DNA of 13,049 nt from assembly GCA_964569865.1 (NCBI GenBank), contig CAZMVQ010000065.1, forward strand, positions 1 to 13,049, given 5' to 3'. Below, one piece after another: positions 1 to 8,271 of this stretch (its first letter is position 1; every line of letters starts with the position of its first letter). Position numbers and translations under genes: made by a program. The notes below the pieces were generated by a model. It did not search any database. It was not told the origin of the DNA and was given only the letters and a program-made list of their open reading frames with translations. This stretch comes from DROE01 sp964569865. Its GTDB lineage: Bacteria > Pseudomonadota > Alphaproteobacteria > Rhizobiales > Devosiaceae.

Positions 1-10
1 GCTAAATTGA

Positions 11-35
11 AGGAAAGAAAACCTGTCAAATAGGT
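11..35 (-). terminator. weak terminator-like hairpin after the MFS gene
   Basis: Just past the MFS stop codon, read on the minus strand, ACCT and AGGT flank a 7-base loop (plus-strand positions 21-35) and are followed by TTTTCTTTCC. The stem is only four pairs, so this is a poor terminator by itself. It is listed because it is the only hairpin followed by a T-rich stretch at this gene end. Confidence 0.25.
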
Positions 36-43
36 AGGGAAAA

Positions 44-1405
44 TCATCCTTCTTTAGTTTTTACCCACATCAGGCCAATGGCGCCAAGAGCCAAAAGGAC
101 TATCACCGGGGTGATGCCAATGCGCTGGCTTTGGCTGGCGGCGGTAACAAAGGCGATTGCCAGCGGCCCGATGAAGGCCGTTGCCCGTCCGGTCAGTGCA
201 TAAAGTCCAAAGGCCTGAGTTGTATCTTTTTTATCTACTTGATCAACCAAAAGGGTTCTGGATGCGGCCTGTAACGCGCCACCTGCTGCGCCAATCAGTG
301 CGCCAGCACCGTAAAATACATAAACAGGAATTGTTTCAGAGGATATGGGAAGTACAAATAATGTCACTTCCTGAGTGGTGGAGACGATGATTGTGCAGGC
401 TAATACCAATAACCAGCACGAAATGAATACAACTGGTCGCGGACCAAATTTTGCGTCTAATCGGCCCCCAAAAAATGCACCGATTGCACCGGTAAAGGCT
501 GCAAGAATTCCAAATACTCCGACCTGAATTATCGAAAGACCCAAAACCGTTGCCGCATAAATGCCCCCAAACGCATAAAGGGCATTTAGCCCATCGCGAT
601 AAAGCATTGAGGAAATCAGGAACGAGGAAAGGGAAGGTCGCTTAGGCAGGGATTTTAGTGTTGCCCATAGATTGGACAGGCCTTTGCTTAGTTTTGATCC
701 CGTTTTGGCAATTGTGCCTTTATCGGGAGTGAAAAGAAACATCGGGATTACAAAAATTAAATACCAGATAGCAGAAAATGGTCCCGATGCCCTATCACCT
801 TCATTACTTGCTGCATCCAGCCCAAAAATCGGATCCAGGCCCAAAAGAGTTTTCCCGGATGTTGGGTCCGCTGACATGAAGCCCAAAATTATAATCAGTG
901 CAACAACACCACCCACATAGCCTAAAGCCCAGCCACTGCCGGAGAGTTTGCCAAGTTCTGAACGGGGAACCAGATCAGGCATCATGGCGTTGATGAACAC
1001 GGCGGAAAATTCAATGCCGATCAGAGCAATGATAAAAGCTATTAGAGTGATCGTTATGGTTGAAGTAGAAGCCATGGATGAGGGCAAGGCAAAATATAAC
1101 ATGGCGGCGCCAATAATTGCGATCAAGGAAAAAACAGCAATCCATGGTTTTCGTGGGCCGGAAACATCGGCAATGGAGCCAAGAACCGGAGCCAAAAGAG
1201 CAATACAAATGCCGGCAATCGCAGAGGCATAGCCCCACATTTCCTGACCCTGCAATGGTGTCGGGGCAACAAAGGCGGCAAAATAGGGGGCAAAAATAAA
1301 GGTTATAATTACCGTATGATAGGGTTGAGCGGCCCAATCAAAGAACATCCACGAAATTACGCCTCGCTTTGAAGAATAGGAAGTTTCATCCGTAACATTT
1401 GCCAT
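44..1405 (-). CDS. MFS transporter of the Atg22/UMF1 type
   Basis: This 453-residue, very hydrophobic inner-membrane protein has about 12 predicted membrane segments spread over the whole length (first near residues 30-46, last near 430-448). The N-terminal FFDWAAQPYHT (21-31) resembles the 'DWANSA(Y/F)' start of Atg22-like UMF1 transporters. The loop after the second helix (GSIADVSGPRKPW, 76-88) is the usual MFS helix 2-3 signature, and GGRLDAKFGPRP in the second half is its pseudo-symmetric counterpart. A family of this type is known as probable amino-acid or small-solute exporters, but the substrate cannot be read from the sequence. The ATG at 1405 is preceded on the minus strand by AAGGGA with a suitable spacer. 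The gene lies 200 bases downstream of glutamate dehydrogenase in the same direction, so a role linked to glutamate or amino-acid flux is possible but is only inference. It looks intact. Confidence 0.88.
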   Translation of the reverse strand: MANVTDETSYSSKRGVISWMFFDWAAQPYHTVIITFIFAPYFAAFVAPTPLQGQEMWGYASAIAGICIALLAPVLGSIADVSGPRKPWIAVFSLIAIIGAAMLYFALPSSMASTSTITITLIAFIIALIGIEFSAVFINAMMPDLVPRSELGKLSGSGWALGYVGGVVALIIILGFMSADPTSGKTLLGLDPIFGLDAASNEGDRASGPFSAIWYLIFVIPMFLFTPDKGTIAKTGSKLSKGLSNLWATLKSLPKRPSLSSFLISSMLYRDGLNALYAFGGIYAATVLGLSIIQVGVFGILAAFTGAIGAFFGGRLDAKFGPRPVVFISCWLLVLACTIIVSTTQEVTLFVLPISSETIPVYVFYGAGALIGAAGGALQAASRTLLVDQVDKKDTTQAFGLYALTGRATAFIGPLAIAFVTAASQSQRIGITPVIVLLALGAIGLMWVKTKEG

Positions 1406-1536
1406 AGTAAATTGTCCCTTACCAGTTATCCCTGCTCAATAATTTTAAGCGATTAAGACCTAAACGGGAAGATTTGTCGAGCATTTACAGCGCAACGAAA
1501 CAATCAAGGCTCAATTAATCAGGCAAGCCCAGATAT

Positions 1537-1552
1537 TGGCACTTTGGTGCCA
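1537..1552 (-). other. perfect 6-bp hairpin in the gap after gdhB
   Basis: Read on the minus strand, TGGCAC-CAAA-GTGCCA forms a perfect six-pair stem with a four-base loop about 55 bases after the glutamate dehydrogenase stop codon. No T run follows (next bases ATATCTGGGC), so it is not a classical intrinsic terminator. It may protect the 3' end of the gdhB message or pause transcription before the MFS gene. The rest of the 1406-1605 gap shows only a Shine-Dalgarno site for the MFS gene; I found no convincing promoter there. Confidence 0.4.
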
Positions 1553-1616
1553 GTGTCTCGACGCCAGCGCCTCGATATTAGTGATTAGTGTCTTGATATT
1601 ATTGATTAGTGTCTTG
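1547..1616 (-). repeat. tandem repeat spanning the gdhB stop codon
   Basis: Two adjacent 21-base units, 1596-1616 and 1575-1595 (plus-strand positions), are identical except for one base. Next to them lie two related 14-base units, 1561-1574 and 1547-1560, that match each other at 10 of 14 positions. The first unit begins inside the last codons of the dehydrogenase and contains its TAA stop (1606-1608). The second carries another TAA in the same frame (1585-1587), because 21 is a multiple of three. This looks like slippage or tandem duplication at a gene end. Confidence 0.8.
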
Positions 1617-4600
1617 CCAAATCGGTCAACAGTCCGGCCGCGACAGAAATTCGCGAAACTGAAAGCTCTCCCTCGGTTAGTTCGCCAACCATGGCCTCGA
1701 TACGCCCTATCTCACCAGTCAAGGCATTGTCCCATGCCTGCATGCGCTGTTCGATCGTGCCATTGCCTGCCGCCAGAACATCTTCACTCAAATCACGCTG
1801 GGCCCGCATTACATTGGCCAGCGCCCGGTCAAGGGCCATGCGATCATAATGGTCGCTGGTTTTGACGCTGCGGCTTTGCTCGGTGATGCGGCCAAGGCGA
1901 AAACGCTCAAGTACAGCAAAATATCCTTGAGCGGCCAAAGGAACAGGAGCCTTTACATGTTCAGAAAGCAAAACAATATCGGTGGCAAGGGTCAAGGCGC
2001 TCAACTCCGCTATCTGGCGAGCCAGTTCTTTTGGGGTACCATCGCGCTCAAATCCTGCTGCCTGATCAGCAACGCTCTTTTCTATGAACGAGGGCAAAAG
2101 ATCGGACAGGGAACTTCTGATCTGACCTATTCCTTTGGAATAGAGTTGAACCATATCGGAAAGCCCGGTTTCAAAAGATACATTGCGCAAGAACCAGAGC
2201 GTTTGATTGACCAGCAGGTTTTGAATTTCCGCATATAAGGCCAATTGGGTTTCGCCGGACATTTTGTTGTCCAGCTTGTCGATGGCAAGGTTTATCTCGG
2301 TTAATCCAAAACTGTCTCTGGCTGCAGAATAGGCAAATGCTACCTGAGCGGCATCGGCAGAAGTGGCCGAGGTCATTTTGTGGATAAAGGAAGGGCCGCC
2401 TCTATTGATCATGGCGTTGGCCAAAACTGTTGCAATGACTTCGCGACGCAGCCGGTGATTTTCGATCGTTTGAGGTTGCTGACCAGTCAAGCGCGAGGGG
2501 AAATACCGATAAAGCTCTTTGGCCAGATAAGGATCATCGGGCACGTTGGAATTGAGCAATTGCTCGGTCAGGGTATTTTTTGCATAGGCCAAAAGAATTG
2601 AAATTTCAGGCCGGGTCATAGGGGTCGATGATTTCACTCGCTCTGCGACCAAGGCATCGTCGGGTAAAAATTCCACTTCCCGATCAAGCTCCCCTTGATT
2701 TTCAAGGGATTGCATAAGGGCAGACAGATCAGCGGTTCCATCCATGCCTGCACGCTGGGCAAGGGAAATGGTCAGGGTTTGCAGATAGTTATTGCGCAGG
2801 CAAAGATCTGCAACCTCATCGGTCATTTCAGCCAAGAACTCATTGCGCTGTTCAAGGTCCATCAATCCATCGCGCACCAGAGTGCCAAGAGCAATTTTGA
2901 TATTCACCTCAAGATCAGAAGAGTTTACCCCGGCAGAATTATGAACGGCATCCGTATCAATAAGGCCACCATTGAGGGCAAATTCAATCCGGGCCAACTG
3001 GGTTATGCCAAGATTAGCTCCCTCTCCAATTGCTTTGGCTCCAACTTCTTTGGCATTAACTCGAATAGCATCATTGGCCTTGTCGTCGGCGTCGGTGTTG
3101 CTTTCGGAGCTGGCGCGAACATAGGTTCCAATTCCGCCAAACCATAACAGGTCTACTTCAGCTTTCAGGATCGCATTCATAACCTGATTTGGGGTATGCT
3201 TTTCTCCTTCAAGGCCTATTGCAGTTTGCGCTTCTTTTGACAGGGAAATGGATTTTGAGGAACGGGGGAATATGCCACCGCCCTTTGAAATTAATTCCTT
3301 ATTGTAATCCTGCCAACTTGAACGGCCAAGCTCAAAGACCCTTTTGCGTTCCTCATAGGTTTTTTCAATATCGGGGTCCGGGTCGATGAATATATCGCGA
3401 TGGTCAAAGGCCGCGATCAGTCGGGTCTGTTTGGAAAGCAGCATGCCATTGCCAAAAACATCTCCGGACATATCGCCAATTCCCACCACGCTAAAGGGTG
3501 AGGTTTGAATATCCCGGTCCAATTCCCTGAAATGGCGTTTTACCGCTTCCCATGCGCCACGGGCGGTAATACCCATTTTTTTGTGGTCATAGCCGGCTGA
3601 GCCACCGGAGGCAAACGCATCTCCAAGCCAGAAATTGCGTTCTTCAGATATGGCATTGGCGGTGTCTGAAAAGGTTGCGGTGCCCTTATCTGCGGCCACT
3701 ACCAGATAGGGGTCATCCCCATCGCGACGAAGCAGCATTTTTGGAGGTAAAATTTCATCACCGTTCAGATTATCGGTAACATCAAGCAGAGCGCCAATGA
3801 AGATTTTATAACACTCGGTCCCCTCTTTTATAAAAGTCTCCCGATCAGGATTGGCGGGCATTTGTTTTGGTACAAAACCACCCTTGGAGCCAACCGGAAC
3901 GATCACGGCGTTTTTGGTCATTTGAGCTTTTACCAGACCAAGAACCTCGGTGCGGAAATCTTCCGGCCGGTCTGACCAACGCAAACCGCCACGGGCAATC
4001 GCTCCGCCGCGCAGGTGAATGCCCTCAAGCCTTGGAGAATAAACCGAAATTTCGCGATAGGGGCGAGGAGCAGGCATGCCCTCAATATTCTGGCTGTCAA
4101 ATTTGATGGCCAGAGCCGGACGGCGCTCACCATCCTTAGTGCGCTGAAAGAAATTGGTGCGCAGGGAATATTGCACCAGATTTAGAATATTGCGAATGAT
4201 GCGATCTTCATCCAGTGAGCTTATTTCTTCTAAGTCCTGAAGAATCGCAGCGGTTAATCGCTTGGCTTTTTCATCGCGGCTCTTAATGGGCTCCGGGTCA
4301 TGCAGGATATAAAATAATTCGATCAGCTTGGCGCTCAACGCCCCCTGAATGCTTAAAGCTGCCCAGATATAGCGTTGGGAATATGGGGTTCCGATCTGGC
4401 GCAAATAACGAACCAGAGCGCGCATGATGGCAATATCGTGCCATTCAAGAGATGCGCTGATGGTCAATGCACTCAAGCCATCACTTTCGGCTCTATTTAT
4501 CCAAATGGATTTGATGGCCCTCTCAAGGCGTGGATTGAGGTCTGCAATATTGATGTTTTGCAGGTCTTTGAGCTGCACGTTCATTTCGTGGAGATAGGAT

Positions 4601-6378
4601 TTGGAGCCGTTTTTGGGACATATCTTAAACGAATCCTCGTCAATGACGTTAAAGCCGAAATATTCCAGCATTGGCACCCGGTTAGAAAGGGGAATGGGGG
4701 CTAAGGGGTGAAATACTTTCAGGCGTAATTTTTGAGAATCATTTTTGTCGACTTCAAGTCGAACCGCGATATCCTCGTCCGTGGAAATAGTTTTGAGAAC
4801 TTCGATATCTTTTAAGGCGTCAGCGGGTGAATTGTTTGATTGATATCCGGGCGGAAAAGCGTTGGAATAGTCTACTATTTCTGCCGGGTCCGATGCGATG
4901 GATAGAATTTGATCGCCAAATGAGCGCATGATTTCGGTTACATCCGCTTCCATTAGCGAACGTAAGGGACGAGGGGTTTTGCCTCCATTGCGCCCAATAA
5001 TATACTGGATGCGCACCATACCCCCTTCTGGGAAATGGGGATAATAGGCCGAGACTCGTCCCTCATATTTGTCAGCCAGATAATTGGCGATATTTTCACG
5101 CAGGGTTGAATCATAGCGGTCTCTTGGGACAAAAACCAACACCGAAACAAAATTATCAAACTGGTCGATACGGGGCAAAACCCGGACCTGTGGCCTGTCG
5201 GGCAGGGCGGCAATTACCGTTGCAAATTCAAACAGCAGATTTTCTGAAATCTGGAATAATTCTTCACGGGGGTAATTTTCAAGGGCTGCCATCAGCGCCT
5301 TGCCCGCATGGCTGTTGGGTTCGAGTTTTGAGCGGCGCATGGTTTCAGAAATTTTGCGCCTGATCAGGGGAACTTCGGTATGGGGGGTAGCCAAAGACAT
5401 GGAGGTAAACAGGCCGATCATGCGCAATTCGCCTGATAGATTGCCGGCTTCGTCGTAAAGTTTTACCCCTATGTAATCCATATGAGCACGGCGATGAACC
5501 CGGGCCTGAATGTTGGCCTTGGTGACCATGATCGGGTCAGCTTTTTTCAAGAATACCAAATGCTGTTCGGTCATTTCCACATAATCGGCGCCATCGCGCA
5601 GGAAGAAAAATTGTGGGTCTTCCAAAATGCCCAACCCACCATCTTTTATCGGCTCCAGATGGGCACTGGAATTTTTATCTGTGAGACGGTATTCGCGCAT
5701 TCCCAAAAAAGTGAAGTTATGATCGGCCAACCAGGCAAGAAAATGCAGGGTTTCGGCCATCACCGGAGGAGGGATGTCGGGTGGGTTTTGCCGATAGGAT
5801 TGAACCAGCGCGCGCAATCTCTCAAGCATTGGCCGCCAGCCACGCACGGCCCGGCGAACTTCAAGCAGAACCGCATCAATTTCCGTATATAGTTCGGCAA
5901 GTTTTACTTCATCGCCAATCGGGTCCAGATGAACCTGTAAAAAACTTTCAGAGACTACATTTTTGCTCTGAGAGCCTAAAATTTTCCAGGGTCGATCGGC
6001 TTTATCAACAGGGATTACCGGGTGAATGAACATGCGAATCGAGCCGCCCTTGGCCCGAATTGCCCCAAGAACCGAATCCACAACAAAGGGAATGTCGGCC
6101 AGAAAAATATCGACAATCTGAACTCCACGCGGGTCTTTTTCGTCGGGTTTCCAGATATGGATCAGGTGATCAGTACCGCTTCGCTTGGAAAAGCGTCCAT
6201 AGGAATGGGAGAGAATTTGCTCATATTGTTCTGGCGAATAGGCATCAATATCCTCATCGGCGATGGCTGACACCACATGGGAATAAAAATCAGCCAGTCC
6301 CGGATCGGACTTGCGCAGTACTTCTGCACGCTTTAGGGTCTCACCCTTAAGTTTTTTGGTGTTTTCCTGTGTTGACAT
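1606..6378 (-). CDS. gdhB: NAD-dependent glutamate dehydrogenase, large (about 180 kDa) type
   Basis: It catalyses oxidative deamination of glutamate to 2-oxoglutarate and ammonia with NAD in the cytoplasm, feeding amino-acid carbon into the TCA cycle. At 1590 residues it has the usual length of the GDH-180 class (about 1600), far above the 450-residue hexameric enzymes. The first 700 residues are the regulatory region typical of the class. The catalytic core shows RGGLRWSDR (796-804), KAQMTKNAVIVPVGSKGG (817-834, with lysines 817, 822 and 832), GIGDMSGDVFGNGML (966-980), KAIGEGANLGITQ (1115-1127) and HNSAGVNSSDLEVN (1146-1159). No interruption is visible. The ATG at 6378 has GAGGGG a few bases upstream on the minus strand. 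It is divergent from leuC and followed by the MFS gene. The family in Caulobacter is called GdhZ, in Pseudomonas GdhB. The reading frame ends inside a tandem repeat. Confidence 0.97.
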   Translation of the reverse strand: MSTQENTKKLKGETLKRAEVLRKSDPGLADFYSHVVSAIADEDIDAYSPEQYEQILSHSYGRFSKRSGTDHLIHIWKPDEKDPRGVQIVDIFLADIPFVVDSVLGAIRAKGGSIRMFIHPVIPVDKADRPWKILGSQSKNVVSESFLQVHLDPIGDEVKLAELYTEIDAVLLEVRRAVRGWRPMLERLRALVQSYRQNPPDIPPPVMAETLHFLAWLADHNFTFLGMREYRLTDKNSSAHLEPIKDGGLGILEDPQFFFLRDGADYVEMTEQHLVFLKKADPIMVTKANIQARVHRRAHMDYIGVKLYDEAGNLSGELRMIGLFTSMSLATPHTEVPLIRRKISETMRRSKLEPNSHAGKALMAALENYPREELFQISENLLFEFATVIAALPDRPQVRVLPRIDQFDNFVSVLVFVPRDRYDSTLRENIANYLADKYEGRVSAYYPHFPEGGMVRIQYIIGRNGGKTPRPLRSLMEADVTEIMRSFGDQILSIASDPAEIVDYSNAFPPGYQSNNSPADALKDIEVLKTISTDEDIAVRLEVDKNDSQKLRLKVFHPLAPIPLSNRVPMLEYFGFNVIDEDSFKICPKNGSKSYLHEMNVQLKDLQNINIADLNPRLERAIKSIWINRAESDGLSALTISASLEWHDIAIMRALVRYLRQIGTPYSQRYIWAALSIQGALSAKLIELFYILHDPEPIKSRDEKAKRLTAAILQDLEEISSLDEDRIIRNILNLVQYSLRTNFFQRTKDGERRPALAIKFDSQNIEGMPAPRPYREISVYSPRLEGIHLRGGAIARGGLRWSDRPEDFRTEVLGLVKAQMTKNAVIVPVGSKGGFVPKQMPANPDRETFIKEGTECYKIFIGALLDVTDNLNGDEILPPKMLLRRDGDDPYLVVAADKGTATFSDTANAISEERNFWLGDAFASGGSAGYDHKKMGITARGAWEAVKRHFRELDRDIQTSPFSVVGIGDMSGDVFGNGMLLSKQTRLIAAFDHRDIFIDPDPDIEKTYEERKRVFELGRSSWQDYNKELISKGGGIFPRSSKSISLSKEAQTAIGLEGEKHTPNQVMNAILKAEVDLLWFGGIGTYVRASSESNTDADDKANDAIRVNAKEVGAKAIGEGANLGITQLARIEFALNGGLIDTDAVHNSAGVNSSDLEVNIKIALGTLVRDGLMDLEQRNEFLAEMTDEVADLCLRNNYLQTLTISLAQRAGMDGTADLSALMQSLENQGELDREVEFLPDDALVAERVKSSTPMTRPEISILLAYAKNTLTEQLLNSNVPDDPYLAKELYRYFPSRLTGQQPQTIENHRLRREVIATVLANAMINRGGPSFIHKMTSATSADAAQVAFAYSAARDSFGLTEINLAIDKLDNKMSGETQLALYAEIQNLLVNQTLWFLRNVSFETGLSDMVQLYSKGIGQIRSSLSDLLPSFIEKSVADQAAGFERDGTPKELARQIAELSALTLATDIVLLSEHVKAPVPLAAQGYFAVLERFRLGRITEQSRSVKTSDHYDRMALDRALANVMRAQRDLSEDVLAAGNGTIEQRMQAWDNALTGEIGRIEAMVGELTEGELSVSRISVAAGLLTDLARH

Positions 6379-6559
6379 TTTGGCCCCTCACACAATTTCG
6401 AATCACCTCGATTGAGCAAGACTGGCTCCATGATGACAAAATGTCCATTGGGCAGTTTCCCTAAAGGGTGCGAGAGGGGGACTTTTTTGATTGGCTTCAA
6501 GCTGTGGGCAGGCTTGCACCATATAAAATTGTTGTTCTGTTGGTTGAATTTTTTCATAT

Positions 6560-6588
6560 CCGACACTAAAACCCATGGAAGCTATAAA
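6560..6588 (+). promoter_or_regulatory. candidate sigma-70-type promoter for leuC
   Basis: CCGACA (6560-6565) and TATAAA (6583-6588) are separated by 17 bases, four of six and five of six matches to the TTGACA/TATAAT consensus. Transcription would start near 6595, giving a leader of about 60 bases before the leuC ATG. A weaker alternative is TTGAAT (6544-6549) with TAAAAC (6567-6572), also spaced by 17. The remainder of the 6379-6653 divergent region shows no other clear element; the gdhB promoter was not identifiable. Confidence 0.4.
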
Positions 6589-6589
6589 G

Positions 6590-6614
6590 AAGTCATAAAC
6601 TTGCAAGTCATAAA
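6590..6614 (+). repeat. direct repeat AAGTCATAAA in the leuC leader
   Basis: AAGTCATAAA occurs at 6590-6599 and again at 6605-6614, a period of 15 bases. It overlaps the predicted transcription start of leuC. It could be a pair of regulator half-sites or another small tandem duplication. Confidence 0.6.
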
Positions 6615-6653
6615 TAACATGACAATTTGCCAATAGATGAAAGCCGATACAAT

Positions 6654-8057
6654 ATGAGCGCCACAACCCTTTATGATAAAATCTGGAATGATCATCTTGT
6701 AGGGAAAAACGATGATGGCACTTCCCTGTTATATATTGACAGGCATCTGGTGCACGAGGTTACCTCACCTCAAGCATTTGAAGGGTTAAGAATGGCCAAT
6801 CGCGAGGTGCGAAGCCCGGAGCGCACGCTGGCAGTTGTCGATCATAATGTCCCAACGACAGATCGGTCCAAGGGGATCGAAGACCCGCAAAGTGCGCTTC
6901 AGGTTGAAACCATGGCCAAAAACGCTGCTGAATTTAAAGTGGAATATTTTGATGAAATGGACCCTCGTCAGGGGGTTGTGCATATTGTGGGGCCAGAACA
7001 GGGGTTCACTCTTCCCGGTATGACCATTGTTTGTGGAGACAGCCATACTTCGACCCATGGGGCCTTTGGCGCTTTGGCCCATGGTATTGGTACTTCTGAA
7101 GTTGAGCATGTGCTGGCGACCCAGACGCTTATTCAGTCCAAAGCAAAAAACATGCGGGTGATGGTCAATGGCAAGCTGCCAGACGGGGTGAGCGCCAAGG
7201 ACATAATTTTGGCCATTATCGGGGAAATCGGTACAGCCGGGGGTACCGGTCATGTGATTGAGTTTGCAGGTGAGGCAATCGAGGCATTGTCCATGGAAGG
7301 GCGAATGACCGTTTGCAACATGACCATTGAGGGTGGAGCGCGGGCCGGTCTTATTGCTCCGGATGAAAAAACCTTTGCTTATGTTCAGGGGCGTCCACGT
7401 GCGCCAAAGGGGAAAGATTTCGATCTGGCCAAGGCCTATTGGCAAACGCTTCTCAGCGATGATGATGCTCATTTTGACGCACAGATTTCCCTTGATGCCG
7501 CTAATCTGCCCCCTATCGTGACTTGGGGATCATCGCCAGAAGATGTGGTTGCAATTTCTGGCGTGGTGCCTGATCCCGAGCAGATTGAGGATTTAAGTCG
7601 TAGAGAATCCAAACGTCGGGCGCTGGAATATATGGGCCTTAAGGCCGGGACAAAAATTTGCGATATTGAAATTGATCGGGTTTTTCTTGGTTCATGCACC
7701 AATGGGCGCATTGAGGATTTGCGGGCGGCGGCGCAGATTATTGGCTCTAACAAAGTCAAGGATAGTGTAAGCGCCATGGTTGTTCCCGGCTCTGGCCTTG
7801 TTAAACGTCAGGCTGAAGAAGAAGGGCTGGACAAGGTTTTTCTTGCAGCAGGATTTGAATGGCGCGAGCCTGGATGTTCCATGTGTTTAGCCATGAATGC
7901 CGATAAACTTGAGCCATATGAGCGCTGTGCTTCCACGTCAAATCGCAATTTCGAGGGGCGACAGGGCTTTAAGGGGCGTACACATCTGGTTTCGCCGCAA
8001 ATGGCGGCAGCTGCAGCAATTGCTGGCCATTTTGTGGATATTCGCGATTGGAATTAG
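6654..8057 (+). CDS. leuC: 3-isopropylmalate dehydratase large subunit
   Basis: LeuC pairs with LeuD to isomerise 2-isopropylmalate to 3-isopropylmalate in leucine biosynthesis, a cytoplasmic [4Fe-4S] enzyme of the aconitase family. The 467-residue length matches the E. coli protein (466). The three cluster-binding cysteines are visible as C348 in FLGSCTNGR and C408 and C411 in EPGCSMC. VDHNVPTTDR (62-71) and CGDSHTSTHGAFG (127-139) are further aconitase-family active-site motifs. I chose the ATG at 6654, which gives the usual N-terminus MSATTLYDKIW. A TTG at 6627 would add nine residues and has no better ribosome site. No leuD or leuB follows; in many alphaproteobacteria leuC stands apart from leuDB, so this is not unusual. 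The stop codon lies in the first copy of a tandem repeat. Confidence 0.98.
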   Translation: MSATTLYDKIWNDHLVGKNDDGTSLLYIDRHLVHEVTSPQAFEGLRMANREVRSPERTLAVVDHNVPTTDRSKGIEDPQSALQVETMAKNAAEFKVEYFDEMDPRQGVVHIVGPEQGFTLPGMTIVCGDSHTSTHGAFGALAHGIGTSEVEHVLATQTLIQSKAKNMRVMVNGKLPDGVSAKDIILAIIGEIGTAGGTGHVIEFAGEAIEALSMEGRMTVCNMTIEGGARAGLIAPDEKTFAYVQGRPRAPKGKDFDLAKAYWQTLLSDDDAHFDAQISLDAANLPPIVTWGSSPEDVVAISGVVPDPEQIEDLSRRESKRRALEYMGLKAGTKICDIEIDRVFLGSCTNGRIEDLRAAAQIIGSNKVKDSVSAMVVPGSGLVKRQAEEEGLDKVFLAAGFEWREPGCSMCLAMNADKLEPYERCASTSNRNFEGRQGFKGRTHLVSPQMAAAAAIAGHFVDIRDWN

Positions 8058-8106
8058 GTTCTTGGGAATTAAAGTCTTGGGAATTAAGGTCTTGGGAATT
8101 AAGGGG
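8048..8106 (+). repeat. 15-bp tandem repeat spanning the leuC stop codon
   Basis: Four consecutive units are visible: 8048-8061 (14 bases, diverged), 8062-8076, 8077-8091 and 8092-8106. The core is TTGGGAATTAAGGTC. The leuC TAG (8055-8057) is in the first unit, and because the phase is kept, TAA codons follow in the same frame at 8070, 8085 and 8100. Copy number changes would leave the LeuC protein unaffected. Confidence 0.9.
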
Positions 8107-8110
8107 TTTG

Positions 8111-8128
8111 GGCCCTGATTTTTGGGCC
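8111..8128 (+). terminator. hairpin downstream of leuC
   Basis: GGCCC (8111-8115) pairs with GGGCC (8124-8128) around a TGATTTTT loop, directly after the tandem repeat. It is G+C-rich and well placed to end the leuC message, but no T run follows, so intrinsic termination is uncertain. A similar GGGGCCTGATTTTC string recurs after the first ATPase gene. Confidence 0.4.
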
Positions 8129-8202
8129 GGTCTTACTTATACTTGCGAAAACTAAATCAACAAATTTTTTTCATGATCATATAATTGTCTAAAACTGCTT
8201 TT

Positions 8203-8271
8203 ATGGAATGGCGGACACTAAAAAGTCCGGCGGCGGCAGTTGGTTGGGGAAACATCCTACCCGGAGAATAA
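8203..8271 (+). CDS. possible 22-residue peptide (leader or chance ORF)
   Basis: An ATG at 8203 opens 22 codons ending at TAA 8269-8271; the peptide begins MEWRTLKSP and ends GWGNILPGE. An in-frame TTG at 8185 would add six residues. Neither start has a visible Shine-Dalgarno site, which argues against translation. Its stop overlaps another ATG (TAATG) that follows GGAG and is itself followed at once by a stop (ATG TAT TAA). The ORF sits in the leader of the ParA-like gene and overlaps two predicted hairpins, so the bases may serve RNA structure instead. I do not recognise the peptide. Confidence 0.22.
   Translation: MEWRTLKSPAAAVGWGNILPGE

Noticed and set aside
1420..1460. CtrA binding site (TTAATCGCTTAA upstream of the MFS gene)
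   Set aside because: The two TTAA half-sites are four bases apart on the minus strand, not the seven required by the TTAA-N7-TTAA consensus.
6627..6653. N-terminal extension of leuC from TTG 6627
   Set aside because: It adds nine residues not seen in LeuC proteins; the ATG at 6654 gives the standard start and length.
6786..7472. 228-residue minus-strand ORF inside leuC
   Set aside because: It lies wholly antisense to an unambiguous leuC, and the product resembles no family.
8048..8106. CRISPR array
   Set aside because: The units are directly adjacent 15-base tandem copies without spacers, and no cas gene is in the window.
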